DNA from: Rhodanobacteraceae bacterium
GTDB lineage: Bacteria; Pseudomonadota; Gammaproteobacteria; Xanthomonadales; Rhodanobacteraceae
Direction: 5' to 3'
Assembly: GCA_030167125.1 (NCBI GenBank)
Contig: CP126531.1
Location: 1,736,001-1,800,000 of the forward strand
DNA length: 64,000 bases
Of this stretch, positions 1-7,300 are shown piece by piece (position 1 is the first letter of the stretch; each line of letters starts with the position of its first letter). The translations under genes were made by a program, and so were the position numbers. The notes below the pieces were generated by a model. It worked only from the letters and a program-made list of their open reading frames with translations, made no database searches and was not told the origin of the DNA.

Positions 1-1
1 C

Positions 2-772
2 GAATCGCACGGTGCGTTCGATTACGCGCACAACGACTTCTATTTCGTGCGCAGTTCGCGCGACTTCCGCGGCTGGCGCATCATGGTGAGCCACTGCGGC
101 AAGCAGGGTTGGGAAACGCCGGTCGATGCAAGTTTTGCGGGCGACGGCGTCGAAGCCGATCCCTTCATCACTCCGGACGGCAAGCACCTGTATTTCATTT
201 CGACGCGTTCCACCGACGGCCAGCGGCACAAGGACCTGGACATCTGGCGGGTCGATCTGCAAGCCGATGGTCAGTGGGGCGAACCGCAGCGCCTGCCCGA
301 GCCGGTGAACTCGCGCGGCCAGGAGTGGTTTCCACGGCCGGCCGTGGACGGCTGGTTGTATTTCGGCTCGGACCGGCCTGGCGGCTTCGGCAAAACCGAC
401 ATCTGGCGCGCGCGGCAGGATGCGAACGGGAAGTGGATCGTGGAGAACGCCGGCGCCGCGATCAACACCACGGGCGATGAATACGAACCGCTGCCCTCGC
501 CCGACGGCCAGCGCATGATCGTGATGGCTTCCGACGGCCTCTACATGACGAGACTCGAAAACGGCCGCTGGACGCCGAAAACGAAGCTGGGCCGCGACGT
601 GAATGTCAACGGCACCGAAATCGGCGCCGTGTTTTCGCCGAGCGGGAAATCGTTGCTGTTCTCGCGCGACACCAAGGGGCCGCTGTCCGGCGAATTCTTC
701 CTGTGGCAACCGGATGGTCCGGAAGCGTGGCCGCCGGCCTGCGGCAAGGAGGGTGTCGAGCCTGAGGCTTGA
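2..772 (+). CDS. PD40/TolB-type beta-propeller protein, 3' part
   Basis: The reading frame is open from the left edge, so the 5' end lies outside the window; about 256 codons are present. It contains repeated PD40 (WD40-like) propeller blades, seen as DPFITPDGKHLYFIS, WFPRPAVDGWLYFGSDRPG, YEPLPSPDGQRMIVMASDG and IGAVFSPSGKSLLFSRD, each with the S/P-DG-x-x-hydrophobic signature, and DIWR-type strand ends. Such blades are found in TolB-like periplasmic proteins and in exported proteins of the OmpA-peptidoglycan type. The exact role cannot be told from this fragment. A GTG at 47 is only an internal codon and should not be taken as the start. Confidence 0.8.
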   Translation, partial: ESHGAFDYAHNDFYFVRSSRDFRGWRIMVSHCGKQGWETPVDASFAGDGVEADPFITPDGKHLYFISTRSTDGQRHKDLDIWRVDLQADGQWGEPQRLPEPVNSRGQEWFPRPAVDGWLYFGSDRPGGFGKTDIWRARQDANGKWIVENAGAAINTTGDEYEPLPSPDGQRMIVMASDGLYMTRLENGRWTPKTKLGRDVNVNGTEIGAVFSPSGKSLLFSRDTKGPLSGEFFLWQPDGPEAWPPACGKEGVEPEA

Positions 773-791
773 GCGACGACGAGCTGCGCTT

Positions 792-989
792 TCAAGCTTC
801 CTGCGGCATCAGAATCCACAGAAGGATGTAGACGAGGATGCCGGGAAACGCCGCCGAGAAGATCGACAGCAGCACGTAGACGATCCGGAACAGCCTGGGT
901 TCCAGCCCGAAGTAGTCGGCGAGGCCGCCGACCACGCCGGCGATCATGCGGTTGTGGCGGGAGCGGCGAAGGGGTGGATGGCTGCTCAT
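792..989 (-). CDS. PspC domain small membrane protein
   Basis: The 65-residue protein is almost entirely a PspC domain: a short basic N-terminus, the core GVVGGLADYFGLEP, then RIVYVLLSIFSAAFPGILVYILLW as a long membrane helix pair. PspC-domain proteins sense or respond to membrane stress. It lacks the cytoplasmic extensions of E. coli PspC and is not next to pspA/pspB, so a function in the phage-shock response is not established here. It is separated from phaC by a palindromic repeat and is probably its own unit or the last gene of the leftward block. Confidence 0.8.
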   Translation of the reverse strand: MSSHPPLRRSRHNRMIAGVVGGLADYFGLEPRLFRIVYVLLSIFSAAFPGILVYILLWILMPQEA

Positions 990-1013
990 GCCTTCGATCC
1001 TAAATTGAAATTA

Positions 1014-1151
1014 CCGTTCGCGTTGAGCGTAGCTCGCGCAGCGAGCGAAGTCGAAACGTCGCTCGCCCTTCGACTTCCTCGCTCCTCAAAGCGCGGCCAT
1101 CCATGGCCGCTCCCCGCGTCGGCGCTTCGCGCCTACGCTCAGGGCGAACGG
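1014..1151. repeat. Imperfect inverted repeat between pspC-like gene and phaC
   Basis: The left end (CCGTTCGCGTTGAGCGTAG) is nearly the reverse complement of the right end (CTACGCTCAGGGCGAACGG), and the inner parts carry GAAGTCGAA and its complement. Inside is a hairpin at 1093-1110 with stem GCGGCCAT and a CC loop. A short related copy (GAAGTCGAAGGG ... TCAGCGCGAACGG) is at about 10134-10171. This is a dispersed palindromic repeat; it may also act as a weak terminator after phaC. Confidence 0.7.
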
Positions 1152-1155
1152 TCCC

Positions 1156-2223
1156 TTACTTCGTGCGCTTCGCCAGCCACTCATGGATCGCTGGCGGTAC
1201 CTCGCGTTGCGCACGGCCGGACACGTAGATGCCGATGTGGCCGCCCTTGAAGGCGAGCTGGGTGTAGTCCCTGGTGCCGATGTGGTCGCCCAGCGGACGC
1301 GATGCCGAGGGCGGCACCAGATGGTCCTGCTCGGCGAAGATGTTGAGCACCGGGATGGTGATGTTCTTCAGGCTCACGTCCTTGCCGCCGATCTGCAAAC
1401 CGCCCTTCACCAGCTTGTTGCCCTGGTAGAAATCCTTGATGAACTGGCGGAACGCCTCGCCGGCCTGGTCGGGCGAATCGAAGATCCACTTTTCCATGCG
1501 CAGGAAGTTTTCGAGTTCCACCTTGTCGTCCAGGATGTCCAGCATCGCGACGTATTTCTGCTGGTTCAGGCGCACCGGCTTCAGCGTGAGGTAGCACCAG
1601 TTCATCAGGTCCGCCGGAACGTTGCCCAGCGTGTCGACGAACAGGTCCACGTCCATGCCGCGCGTCCAGTGCGACAACATGTTGTCCTTGGTGTGGAAAT
1701 CGACCGGCGTCACCATCGTGATCAGGTTCTGCAACTTGTCCTGGTGCAACGACGTGAAGCACAGCGAGAACGCGCCGCCCTGGCAGATGCCGAGCAGGTT
1801 GATCTTCTTGACGCCCGCGTGCTTCGCGACCGCGTCGACGCAACGGCGGATGTAGCCGTTGATGTAATCGTCCAGCGTCAGCCAGCGATCGGCGCCGTCG
1901 GGATAGCCCCAGTCGATGATGTAGACGTCTTCGCCCAGCGCCAGCAGGTTCTTGACCAGCGAGCGGTCGTCCTGCAGGTCGACCATGTACGGGCGGTTGA
2001 CCAGCGCGTAGCAGATCAGGATCGGCGCCTTCGCGGTCGGCTTGTTCTTGCCCTTGTAGCGATAGACGACCACCTTGTCTTCGCGATAGACCTCTTCCTT
2101 GTCGGTCGCGCCGTAATCGACGTCTTCGACTTCGCGCAGCGTCTTGAAGCTGGCGGCGAGTTTCTGCTGCGCGCGCATGGCTTCGTCCAGCGCGCGCTTG
2201 GGATCGATGCGGATGGGTTCCAT
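1156..2223 (-). CDS. phaC: Class III poly(3-hydroxyalkanoate) synthase, catalytic subunit
   Basis: The 355-residue alpha/beta-hydrolase polymerises hydroxyacyl-CoA to PHA at the granule surface, as a complex with PhaE. The length fits the class III subunit (about 355; class I is about 590). The lipase-like box is GICQGGAF, with the active-site Cys (about residue 148) in place of Ser. An Asp in AEQDHLVP and a His in GGHIGIYVSG complete the triad. The start at 2223 (MEPIRIDPKRALDEAM) gives the family length; the longer upstream frame overlaps phaE and is an artefact. It begins 5 bp after the phaE stop, so the two are co-translated. Confidence 0.95.
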   Translation of the reverse strand: MEPIRIDPKRALDEAMRAQQKLAASFKTLREVEDVDYGATDKEEVYREDKVVVYRYKGKNKPTAKAPILICYALVNRPYMVDLQDDRSLVKNLLALGEDVYIIDWGYPDGADRWLTLDDYINGYIRRCVDAVAKHAGVKKINLLGICQGGAFSLCFTSLHQDKLQNLITMVTPVDFHTKDNMLSHWTRGMDVDLFVDTLGNVPADLMNWCYLTLKPVRLNQQKYVAMLDILDDKVELENFLRMEKWIFDSPDQAGEAFRQFIKDFYQGNKLVKGGLQIGGKDVSLKNITIPVLNIFAEQDHLVPPSASRPLGDHIGTRDYTQLAFKGGHIGIYVSGRAQREVPPAIHEWLAKRTK

Positions 2224-2228
2224 CGCGA

Positions 2229-3263
2229 TTACTCCTTGGCGGCCGACTTCGGGGATTTGCGCGGCGCCTTGCGCGTGGCTGGCTTCGCCACGCCGCTGGC
2301 TTTCAGGCGTTGGATTTCGGCACGCAACGCAGCGACTTCGGCGATCAGTTGCGGCAGCGCCTCCGCGTGATTTTTCGCGTCGCGGTGCAAGGCATGCAGG
2401 CGCTTGCCCATGCTGTCGATTTCGGTGCGGGTCGGCATGCCGAGATCGGTCGCGACGCGCTCGACTTCCTTCTGCACGTTCTGGCGCACGCGCATCTGCG
2501 CGTTGACCAGCGCACCGTAGACTTCGCGGAATTCGTCCGACAGCGCGACTTCCGCGTAAGCGTCTTCGGCCGCGTCCACCCACAAGTCGTACAAACCGCG
2601 TGCCGAATCGATCTGGCGGCCGGGTTCGCCGCGTTCTGCCAGCTTGTCCTCGAACACCTCGAACGCGCGCCGGCTGGCGCGCGCGATCAGCGCGTTGTAG
2701 CGGTTGGTCTCGTGCTGGTAATCCAGCCACGCCTTGCCCATCTGCTGGTAATGCTCCTGGTGCTCGCGGGCATAACCGAACGCAGGCAGGTCGAGCAATG
2801 CACGCATCTCGCGCATCGCCGGCTGCACGGCTTCCATCATCTGTTCGAAGCCTTTGGCGCCTTGTCCCGTCAGCTCGCGCAGCGCGCGGGCGAGCGGGTT
2901 GTCGAACAGGGCCGCGTCAGCACCAGGGAAGTTGAACGATTTGCGGACCTTGTCCGACCACGCCTGCGGATCGGCATTGCCATCCGCGCCCTTTTCGGCG
3001 AGCGTCTGCAGCAGCGAGAAATAGCTGCGCGCGCCGGCCAGCAGGCGCTCGACCGTTTCGCTCTGCGCGTTCTGGGCCTTGCCGGCGTCGAACATCCGCG
3101 ACCATTGCTCCAGCCCTTCGTGCCACGGCATCTTGTCGGCCGTGGCGTCCCCGCCCTTCACGCCGAAGGCTTTCCGCGTGGCGTCGTTCCACGCATTCCA
3201 GTACTGCTGCGACATCGCCTGCCAGTCGTTCTGCGGGCGCGTCTGGTCTTGGCCCTTGGTCAT
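2229..3263 (-). CDS. phaE: Class III PHA synthase subunit PhaE
   Basis: The 344-residue partner of PhaC is required for activity of the class III enzyme. The start at 3263 (MTKGQDQTRPQNDWQ) is preceded by a GGAG ribosome site 7-10 bases upstream; the longer frame to 3323 has no such support. PhaE features seen are the WxxG/DNPLAR region (FNFPGADAALFDNPLAR), a long helical middle with YQMGKAWLDYQHETNRYN-type sequence, and a C-terminal coiled coil (residues about 275-325) ending in a Lys/Pro/Ala-rich tail. It lies directly upstream of phaC and about 60 bp downstream of korB, suggesting a shared transcript. Confidence 0.92.
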   Translation of the reverse strand: MTKGQDQTRPQNDWQAMSQQYWNAWNDATRKAFGVKGGDATADKMPWHEGLEQWSRMFDAGKAQNAQSETVERLLAGARSYFSLLQTLAEKGADGNADPQAWSDKVRKSFNFPGADAALFDNPLARALRELTGQGAKGFEQMMEAVQPAMREMRALLDLPAFGYAREHQEHYQQMGKAWLDYQHETNRYNALIARASRRAFEVFEDKLAERGEPGRQIDSARGLYDLWVDAAEDAYAEVALSDEFREVYGALVNAQMRVRQNVQKEVERVATDLGMPTRTEIDSMGKRLHALHRDAKNHAEALPQLIAEVAALRAEIQRLKASGVAKPATRKAPRKSPKSAAKE

Positions 3264-3326
3264 GGCACGATCTCCGGAAATCAATTCGGCTATGGTAGTC
3301 GCGGCAATGTTGCGCCGCAACAAAGC

Positions 3327-4382
3327 TCAGCGCAGCGTAGCGTTGATCTTCGCCAGCGCCGCCGAACCGGGACAAAGCTCGCGTTCGCCCAGCGTGTTGA
3401 AGGCGACCGAGGCGGTGTCGAGATGCGCGTGCAGGTCGGGCGCCTCGGGATCGACGTACAGCAGGCCGGTGACGATTTCGCCACGCGCCTGGCAGGCGTG
3501 CAGGTAATTCATGGCCGCGACACGGTCGCCAGTGTCGTGCGATTCCGGCAGTTTGCGCAGCCGCAACACGCTGCCGTCATGCTGGCGCACTTCGCGGACT
3601 TCGCCCGCCGGATACTCGACGGTGATTTCCGCGCGCGGCGAGATGAAATCCATCCGGCACAGTGCGTGGTTGTGCTCGCGCACGTAATCGTAGCTCTTGG
3701 TGCTGCCGGGATGATTGTTGAACGCGACGCAGGGACTGATCACGTCCACGAACGATGCACCCTTGTGGCTCATCGCCGCCTTGAGGATTGGCACCAGTTG
3801 CGTCTTGTCACCGGAGAAACTGCGCGCAACGAAACTCGCACCCAGTTGCAACGCCATCCCCACCATGTCCACCGGCGCGTCGGTGTTGATCGCCCCCTTC
3901 TTGGACTTGCTGCCCGCGTCGGCCGTCGCGGAGAACTGGCCCTTGGTCAGTCCGTACACGCCGTTGTTCTCGACGATGTAGACCATGTCCACGCCGCGCC
4001 GGATCGCGTGCACGAACTGGCCGATGCCGATGGATGCGGAGTCGCCGTCGCCGGAAATGCCGAGATACAGCAGCTCACGGTTGGCGAGATTGGCGCCCGT
4101 CAGCACCGATGGCATGCGTCCGTGCACCGCGTTGAAGCCGTGCGAGGCCGAGAGGAAATACGTCGGCGTCTTGGAACTGCACCCGATGCCTGAAATCTTG
4201 GCGACGCGATGCGGCTCGATGTCCAGTTCCCAGCACGCCTGGATGATCGCCGCAGAAATCGAGTCGTGCCCGCAGCCCGCGCAGAGGGTGGAAATCGCAC
4301 CTTCGTAATCGCGGCGCGTGAACCCGACCGCGTTGCGTTGCAGCGAAGGGTGGTGGAGTTTGGGTTTGGGGAGATAGGTCAT
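3327..4382 (-). CDS. korB: 2-oxoacid:ferredoxin oxidoreductase, beta subunit
   Basis: The 351-residue subunit binds thiamine diphosphate and, with KorA, catalyses reversible CoA-dependent oxidation of 2-oxoacids, with ferredoxin or an NAD(P)H-linked partner as electron carrier. Visible motifs are LCAGCGHDS and GIGCSSKTP (cluster Cys residues), the ThDP motif GDGDSASIG ... VENN, and SPCVAFNN for the last cluster Cys. Length matches KorB. The IS element ends 20 bp upstream of the ATG, so the native korA-korB junction is broken; expression now depends on read-through or on sequence in the IS left end. The substrate (2-oxoglutarate or pyruvate) cannot be fixed from sequence alone. Confidence 0.9.
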   Translation of the reverse strand: MTYLPKPKLHHPSLQRNAVGFTRRDYEGAISTLCAGCGHDSISAAIIQACWELDIEPHRVAKISGIGCSSKTPTYFLSASHGFNAVHGRMPSVLTGANLANRELLYLGISGDGDSASIGIGQFVHAIRRGVDMVYIVENNGVYGLTKGQFSATADAGSKSKKGAINTDAPVDMVGMALQLGASFVARSFSGDKTQLVPILKAAMSHKGASFVDVISPCVAFNNHPGSTKSYDYVREHNHALCRMDFISPRAEITVEYPAGEVREVRQHDGSVLRLRKLPESHDTGDRVAAMNYLHACQARGEIVTGLLYVDPEAPDLHAHLDTASVAFNTLGERELCPGSAALAKINATLR

Positions 4383-4402
4383 AAATGGTGTTCAAAATCT
4401 TT

Positions 4403-5109
4403 GGGGCTGTCCTAGATAAGTAACCCTGTCTAGGATGGCCCATGGCTCTACATCGTTGTCGGATCAGTAGAAAACAGCAATCCAAGCTGCTGGAGTTGTT
4501 CGTCGCCGAAGTGACAGCTCGAACCGCCGCCGATCTGACCGGCGTGCATCGCAACACCGCAGCGCTGTTCTTCCACAAGCTGCGCCAGTGCATCGCCGCC
4601 AAGATGGCCGAGATCGAACCCGAACTTGCGGTGTTCGAATGCGATGAAAGCTACTTCGGCGGGGTCCGCAAAGGCAAACGCGGACGGGGTGCAGCCGGCA
4701 AGGTGTGTGTTCGGCATCCTCAAACGCGGCGGCAAGGTCTACGCGCTGCCGGTCGCCGATGCCCAGAGCCGCACGTTGCTGACTGCCCTGAAAACCAAGG
4801 TGCAGGCCGATTCGGTGGTCTACACCGACAGCCTTTCCAGTTACAACATCCTGGATGTTTCCGGTTTCAAACATCATCGTGTGAACCACAGTCGCAGCTT
4901 CGTGGGCCGTCGCGGTCAGCACATCAACGGCATCGAGAATTTCTGGAATCAATCCAAGCGGATTTTGCGAAAGTACAATGGCGTGCCGCGCAAACACTTC
5001 TTCCTGTTCCTGAAAGAATGCGAGTTCCGCTTCAACTACGGCATACCAAAACAACAACTGCAAACTCTCAAACTCTGGCTCGACCTTTAGCGTTATCTAG
5101 GACAGCCCC
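4403..5109 (+). mobile_element. IS1595-family (IS1016-like) insertion sequence
   Basis: The 707-bp element has inverted termini GGGGCTGTCCTAGATAA (4403-4419) and its exact complement at 5093-5109. It is flanked by a perfect 8-bp target duplication AAATCTTT at 4395-4402 and 5110-5117. The 8-bp duplication, the size and an ISXO2-like transposase place it in the IS1595 family, IS1016 group. It is inserted between korA and korB on the opposite strand. The intact duplication and matching ends suggest recent insertion, although the transposase frame is disrupted. Confidence 0.93.
4442..5090 (+). pseudogene. IS1595-family transposase, frameshifted
   Basis: The frame starting at 4442 (MALHRCRISRKQQ...) encodes the N-terminal region and the first catalytic Asp in ECDESYFGG. 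After GAAGK at about 4702 homology continues in the next frame with CVFGILKRGGKVYALP, VVYTDSLSSY (second Asp) and NGIENFWNQSKR (Glu), ending at 5090. The shift lies at a (GT)4 run, 4703-4710; two more bases (one GT unit) would restore a single frame of about 216 codons. It may be a real slippage mutation, a sequencing error, or less likely a programmed frameshift. The DDE residues are otherwise present. Confidence 0.85.
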
Positions 5110-5120
5110 AAATCTTTTGA

Positions 5121-5231
5121 CGTCATTCCGGCGAAGGCCGGAATCCATCTTGCTGTTCCTTTCACCACACAAAATCAAAATGGATTCCGGGTTCCGTTCG
5201 CGAAGGAGCCGCGAACGGCCCCGGCATGACG
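5121..5231. repeat. Nested palindromic repeat between korA and the IS
   Basis: The element begins CGTCATTCCGGCGAAGGCCGG and ends CCGGCATGACG, with an inner pair AATCCAT / ATGGATT and a hairpin CCGTTCGCG...CGCGAACGG. This is the familiar gammaproteobacterial 'CGTCATTCCGGC...GAATCCA' palindromic repeat. It lies just after the korA stop and may stabilise or terminate the korA message. The IS inserted immediately next to it. Confidence 0.75.
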
Positions 5232-5274
5232 ACGATGTTGTATTTCCCTCGTCCCTCATCCCTCGTCCCTGCTT

Positions 5275-7113
5275 CTATGCCACCTTGCCGCCGCGCAGCG
5301 GCGTCACTTCGGCCTTGCCCATCCGCTCGCCGATTGCCTTGGCGATGAAACGTGCGGTGATCGGCGTGCCGTCGTAGTGCAGGATGGGAATCAATCGCGC
5401 GGGGTCGATTTCGAACTGTTCGATAAGCAGTGAACGCAGTTGGCCATCGCGGTTCTGCTCGACCACGAACACCGAATCGTGGGTCTCGATGAATTCGCGC
5501 ACCGAATCGGCGAACGGATAGCCGCGCACCCGCAACGCGTCTATGTGCATGCCGTCGGCGTCGAGTTTGGCGATCGCCTCTGCCATCGATGGCGAGGTCG
5601 AGCCGAAATGGATCGCGCCCTGTTTCGCGGAATGTGGTGCCTTGTGCAACACCGGCTGCGGTAGCAGTGTTTTCGCGGTTTGCAGCTTGCGCTGCAAGCG
5701 CTGCATGTTCTCGATGTAGTCTTCGCCGCGCTCGGAATATTTCGCGTCGACGTTCTTGCTGGTGCCGCGGGTGAAGAAGCTGCCGCGGACCGGATGCGTG
5801 CCGGGGTACGTGCGATACGGAATACCGTCGCCGTCCACGTCACGGTAGCGTCCGAACGGCACGCCGGCTTCCAGTTGCTCGGCGGTCAACACCTTGCCGC
5901 GATCGTAACGGCGCGCGTCGTCCCACTCGAACGGCTTGCACAACCGATGGTTCATGCCGATGTCGAGGTCGCTCAACACGAACACCGGCGTCTGCAGGCG
6001 GTCGGCCAGGTCCAGCGCCTTGGCCGCGAACTTGAAACACTCGTGCGGATCTTCGGGAAACAGCAGCACGTGATTGGTATCGCCGTGCGATGCATGCGCA
6101 CAGAACATCACGTCCGACTGCTGCGTGCGCGTCGGCATGCCGGTGGATGGCCCGCCGCGCTGCACGTCAACCAGCGTCACCGGGATTTCGGCGAAGTACG
6201 CCAGGCCTATGATCTCGTTCATCAGGGAAATGCCAGGCCCGGACGTGGCGGTGAAAGCGCGCGCCCCGTTCCAGCCCGCGCCGGTGACGATGCCGATCGA
6301 GGCGATCTCGTCTTCGGCCTGCACGATCGCGTAGTTGTGCTTGCCGGTTTCCTTGTCGACGCGCAGCTTGGCGCAGTATTTCTGGAACGCTTCGGCCAGC
6401 GACGATGAGGGTGTGATCGGATACCACGCGCACACGGTCGCGCCGCCATAAACCATCCCGAGCGCGGCCGCGCTGTTGCCGTCCACGAAAATGCGATCGC
6501 CGACGTTGTCGCGGCGCTCGATCTTCAGGCCGATCGGTTGCAGGTGCTGCGACGTGTAATCACGCCCGAGATCGAGCGCGTGCACGTTGGGTTCCAGCAA
6601 CGCCTGCTTGCCCTTGTATTGCTCGCCGATCAGCGCGACGACCACGTCGCGCTCGATGCCCAGCAGCACCGACAGCGCGCCGAGATACATGATGTTCTTG
6701 AACAGTTGCCTCTGGCGCGGATCGTCCCAGGCCTTATTGGCGATGTCGGTGAGCGGCACACCGATCACGCCGATGTCATCGCGGAACTTCGACTTCGGAA
6801 GCGACTTGGAGCTGTCGTAGAAAAGATAGCCGCCCGGCGCAAGACCCTTGACGTCGGCGTCCCAGGTTTGCGGATTCATCGCCACCAGCATGTCGTAGCC
6901 GCCGCGACGGCCCAGCCAGCCTTGTTCCGACACGCGCACTTCGTACCACGTCGGCAGGCCCTGGATGTTGGACGGGAAGATGTTGCGCGGGCTGACCGGC
7001 ACACCCATGCGCAGGATGCACTTCGCGAACAGTTCGTTGGCGGATGCTGAACCCGAACCGTTGATGTTGGCGAACTTGACGACGAAGTCGTTGGTGGCGG
7101 TGAGGAGGGTCAT
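5275..7113 (-). CDS. korA: 2-oxoacid:ferredoxin oxidoreductase, fused gamma-alpha subunit
   Basis: The 612-residue protein fuses the gamma domain (residues about 1-190, FANINGSGSASANELF, GGYDMLVAMNPQT) to the alpha pyrimidine-binding domain (GNSAAALGMVYGG, WYPITPSSSLAEAFQ, TSGPGISLMNEIIG). It works with KorB in CoA-dependent oxidation of a 2-oxoacid. The start at 7113 (MTLLTATNDFVVKFAN) matches the usual N-terminus of the family. An in-frame ATG at 7140 has a stronger ribosome site (GGAGAGG), so a 9-residue longer form is possible. Downstream lies a palindromic repeat and then the IS that separates it from korB. Upstream is the FAD/Fe-S oxidoreductase, its likely electron partner. Confidence 0.9.
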   Translation of the reverse strand: MTLLTATNDFVVKFANINGSGSASANELFAKCILRMGVPVSPRNIFPSNIQGLPTWYEVRVSEQGWLGRRGGYDMLVAMNPQTWDADVKGLAPGGYLFYDSSKSLPKSKFRDDIGVIGVPLTDIANKAWDDPRQRQLFKNIMYLGALSVLLGIERDVVVALIGEQYKGKQALLEPNVHALDLGRDYTSQHLQPIGLKIERRDNVGDRIFVDGNSAAALGMVYGGATVCAWYPITPSSSLAEAFQKYCAKLRVDKETGKHNYAIVQAEDEIASIGIVTGAGWNGARAFTATSGPGISLMNEIIGLAYFAEIPVTLVDVQRGGPSTGMPTRTQQSDVMFCAHASHGDTNHVLLFPEDPHECFKFAAKALDLADRLQTPVFVLSDLDIGMNHRLCKPFEWDDARRYDRGKVLTAEQLEAGVPFGRYRDVDGDGIPYRTYPGTHPVRGSFFTRGTSKNVDAKYSERGEDYIENMQRLQRKLQTAKTLLPQPVLHKAPHSAKQGAIHFGSTSPSMAEAIAKLDADGMHIDALRVRGYPFADSVREFIETHDSVFVVEQNRDGQLRSLLIEQFEIDPARLIPILHYDGTPITARFIAKAIGERMGKAEVTPLRGGKVA

Positions 7114-7172
7114 GCGGAAACGATCCCTTGCAATAGGCATCTGTCCCTCTCCGGCAGCCCGACTCCGCCTCG

Positions 7173-7270
7173 CCCTTCGGAACGAAGGGGGATTGAGGGG
7201 GATGTGCTGTTGTCGCACGACCACATCCCCCCGCGCCTGCGGCGCGACCCCCTTCCGCTGGAAGGGGGTA
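7173..7270. repeat. Palindromic repeat, copy 1 (second copy at 53292)
   Basis: The architecture is CCCTTC-hairpin-GAAGGGGGAT, T/C-GAGGGGGATG, about 20 variable bases, CATCCCCCCGC, a short hairpin, then GCGACCCCCTTC-hairpin-GAAGGGGGTA. The copy at 53292-53389 has the same order and orientation, but the small hairpin stems differ. It lies between the oxidoreductase gene and korA and could act as an mRNA structure inside the operon. Confidence 0.8.
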
Positions 7271-7300
7271 AAGACCACGTGAGCACAAACGATGCTGGCA

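Noticed and set aside
1183..2370. A 395-codon open frame opposite phaC
   Set aside because: Shadow of phaC; its product is a Val/Asp/His/Arg-rich string without any family signature.
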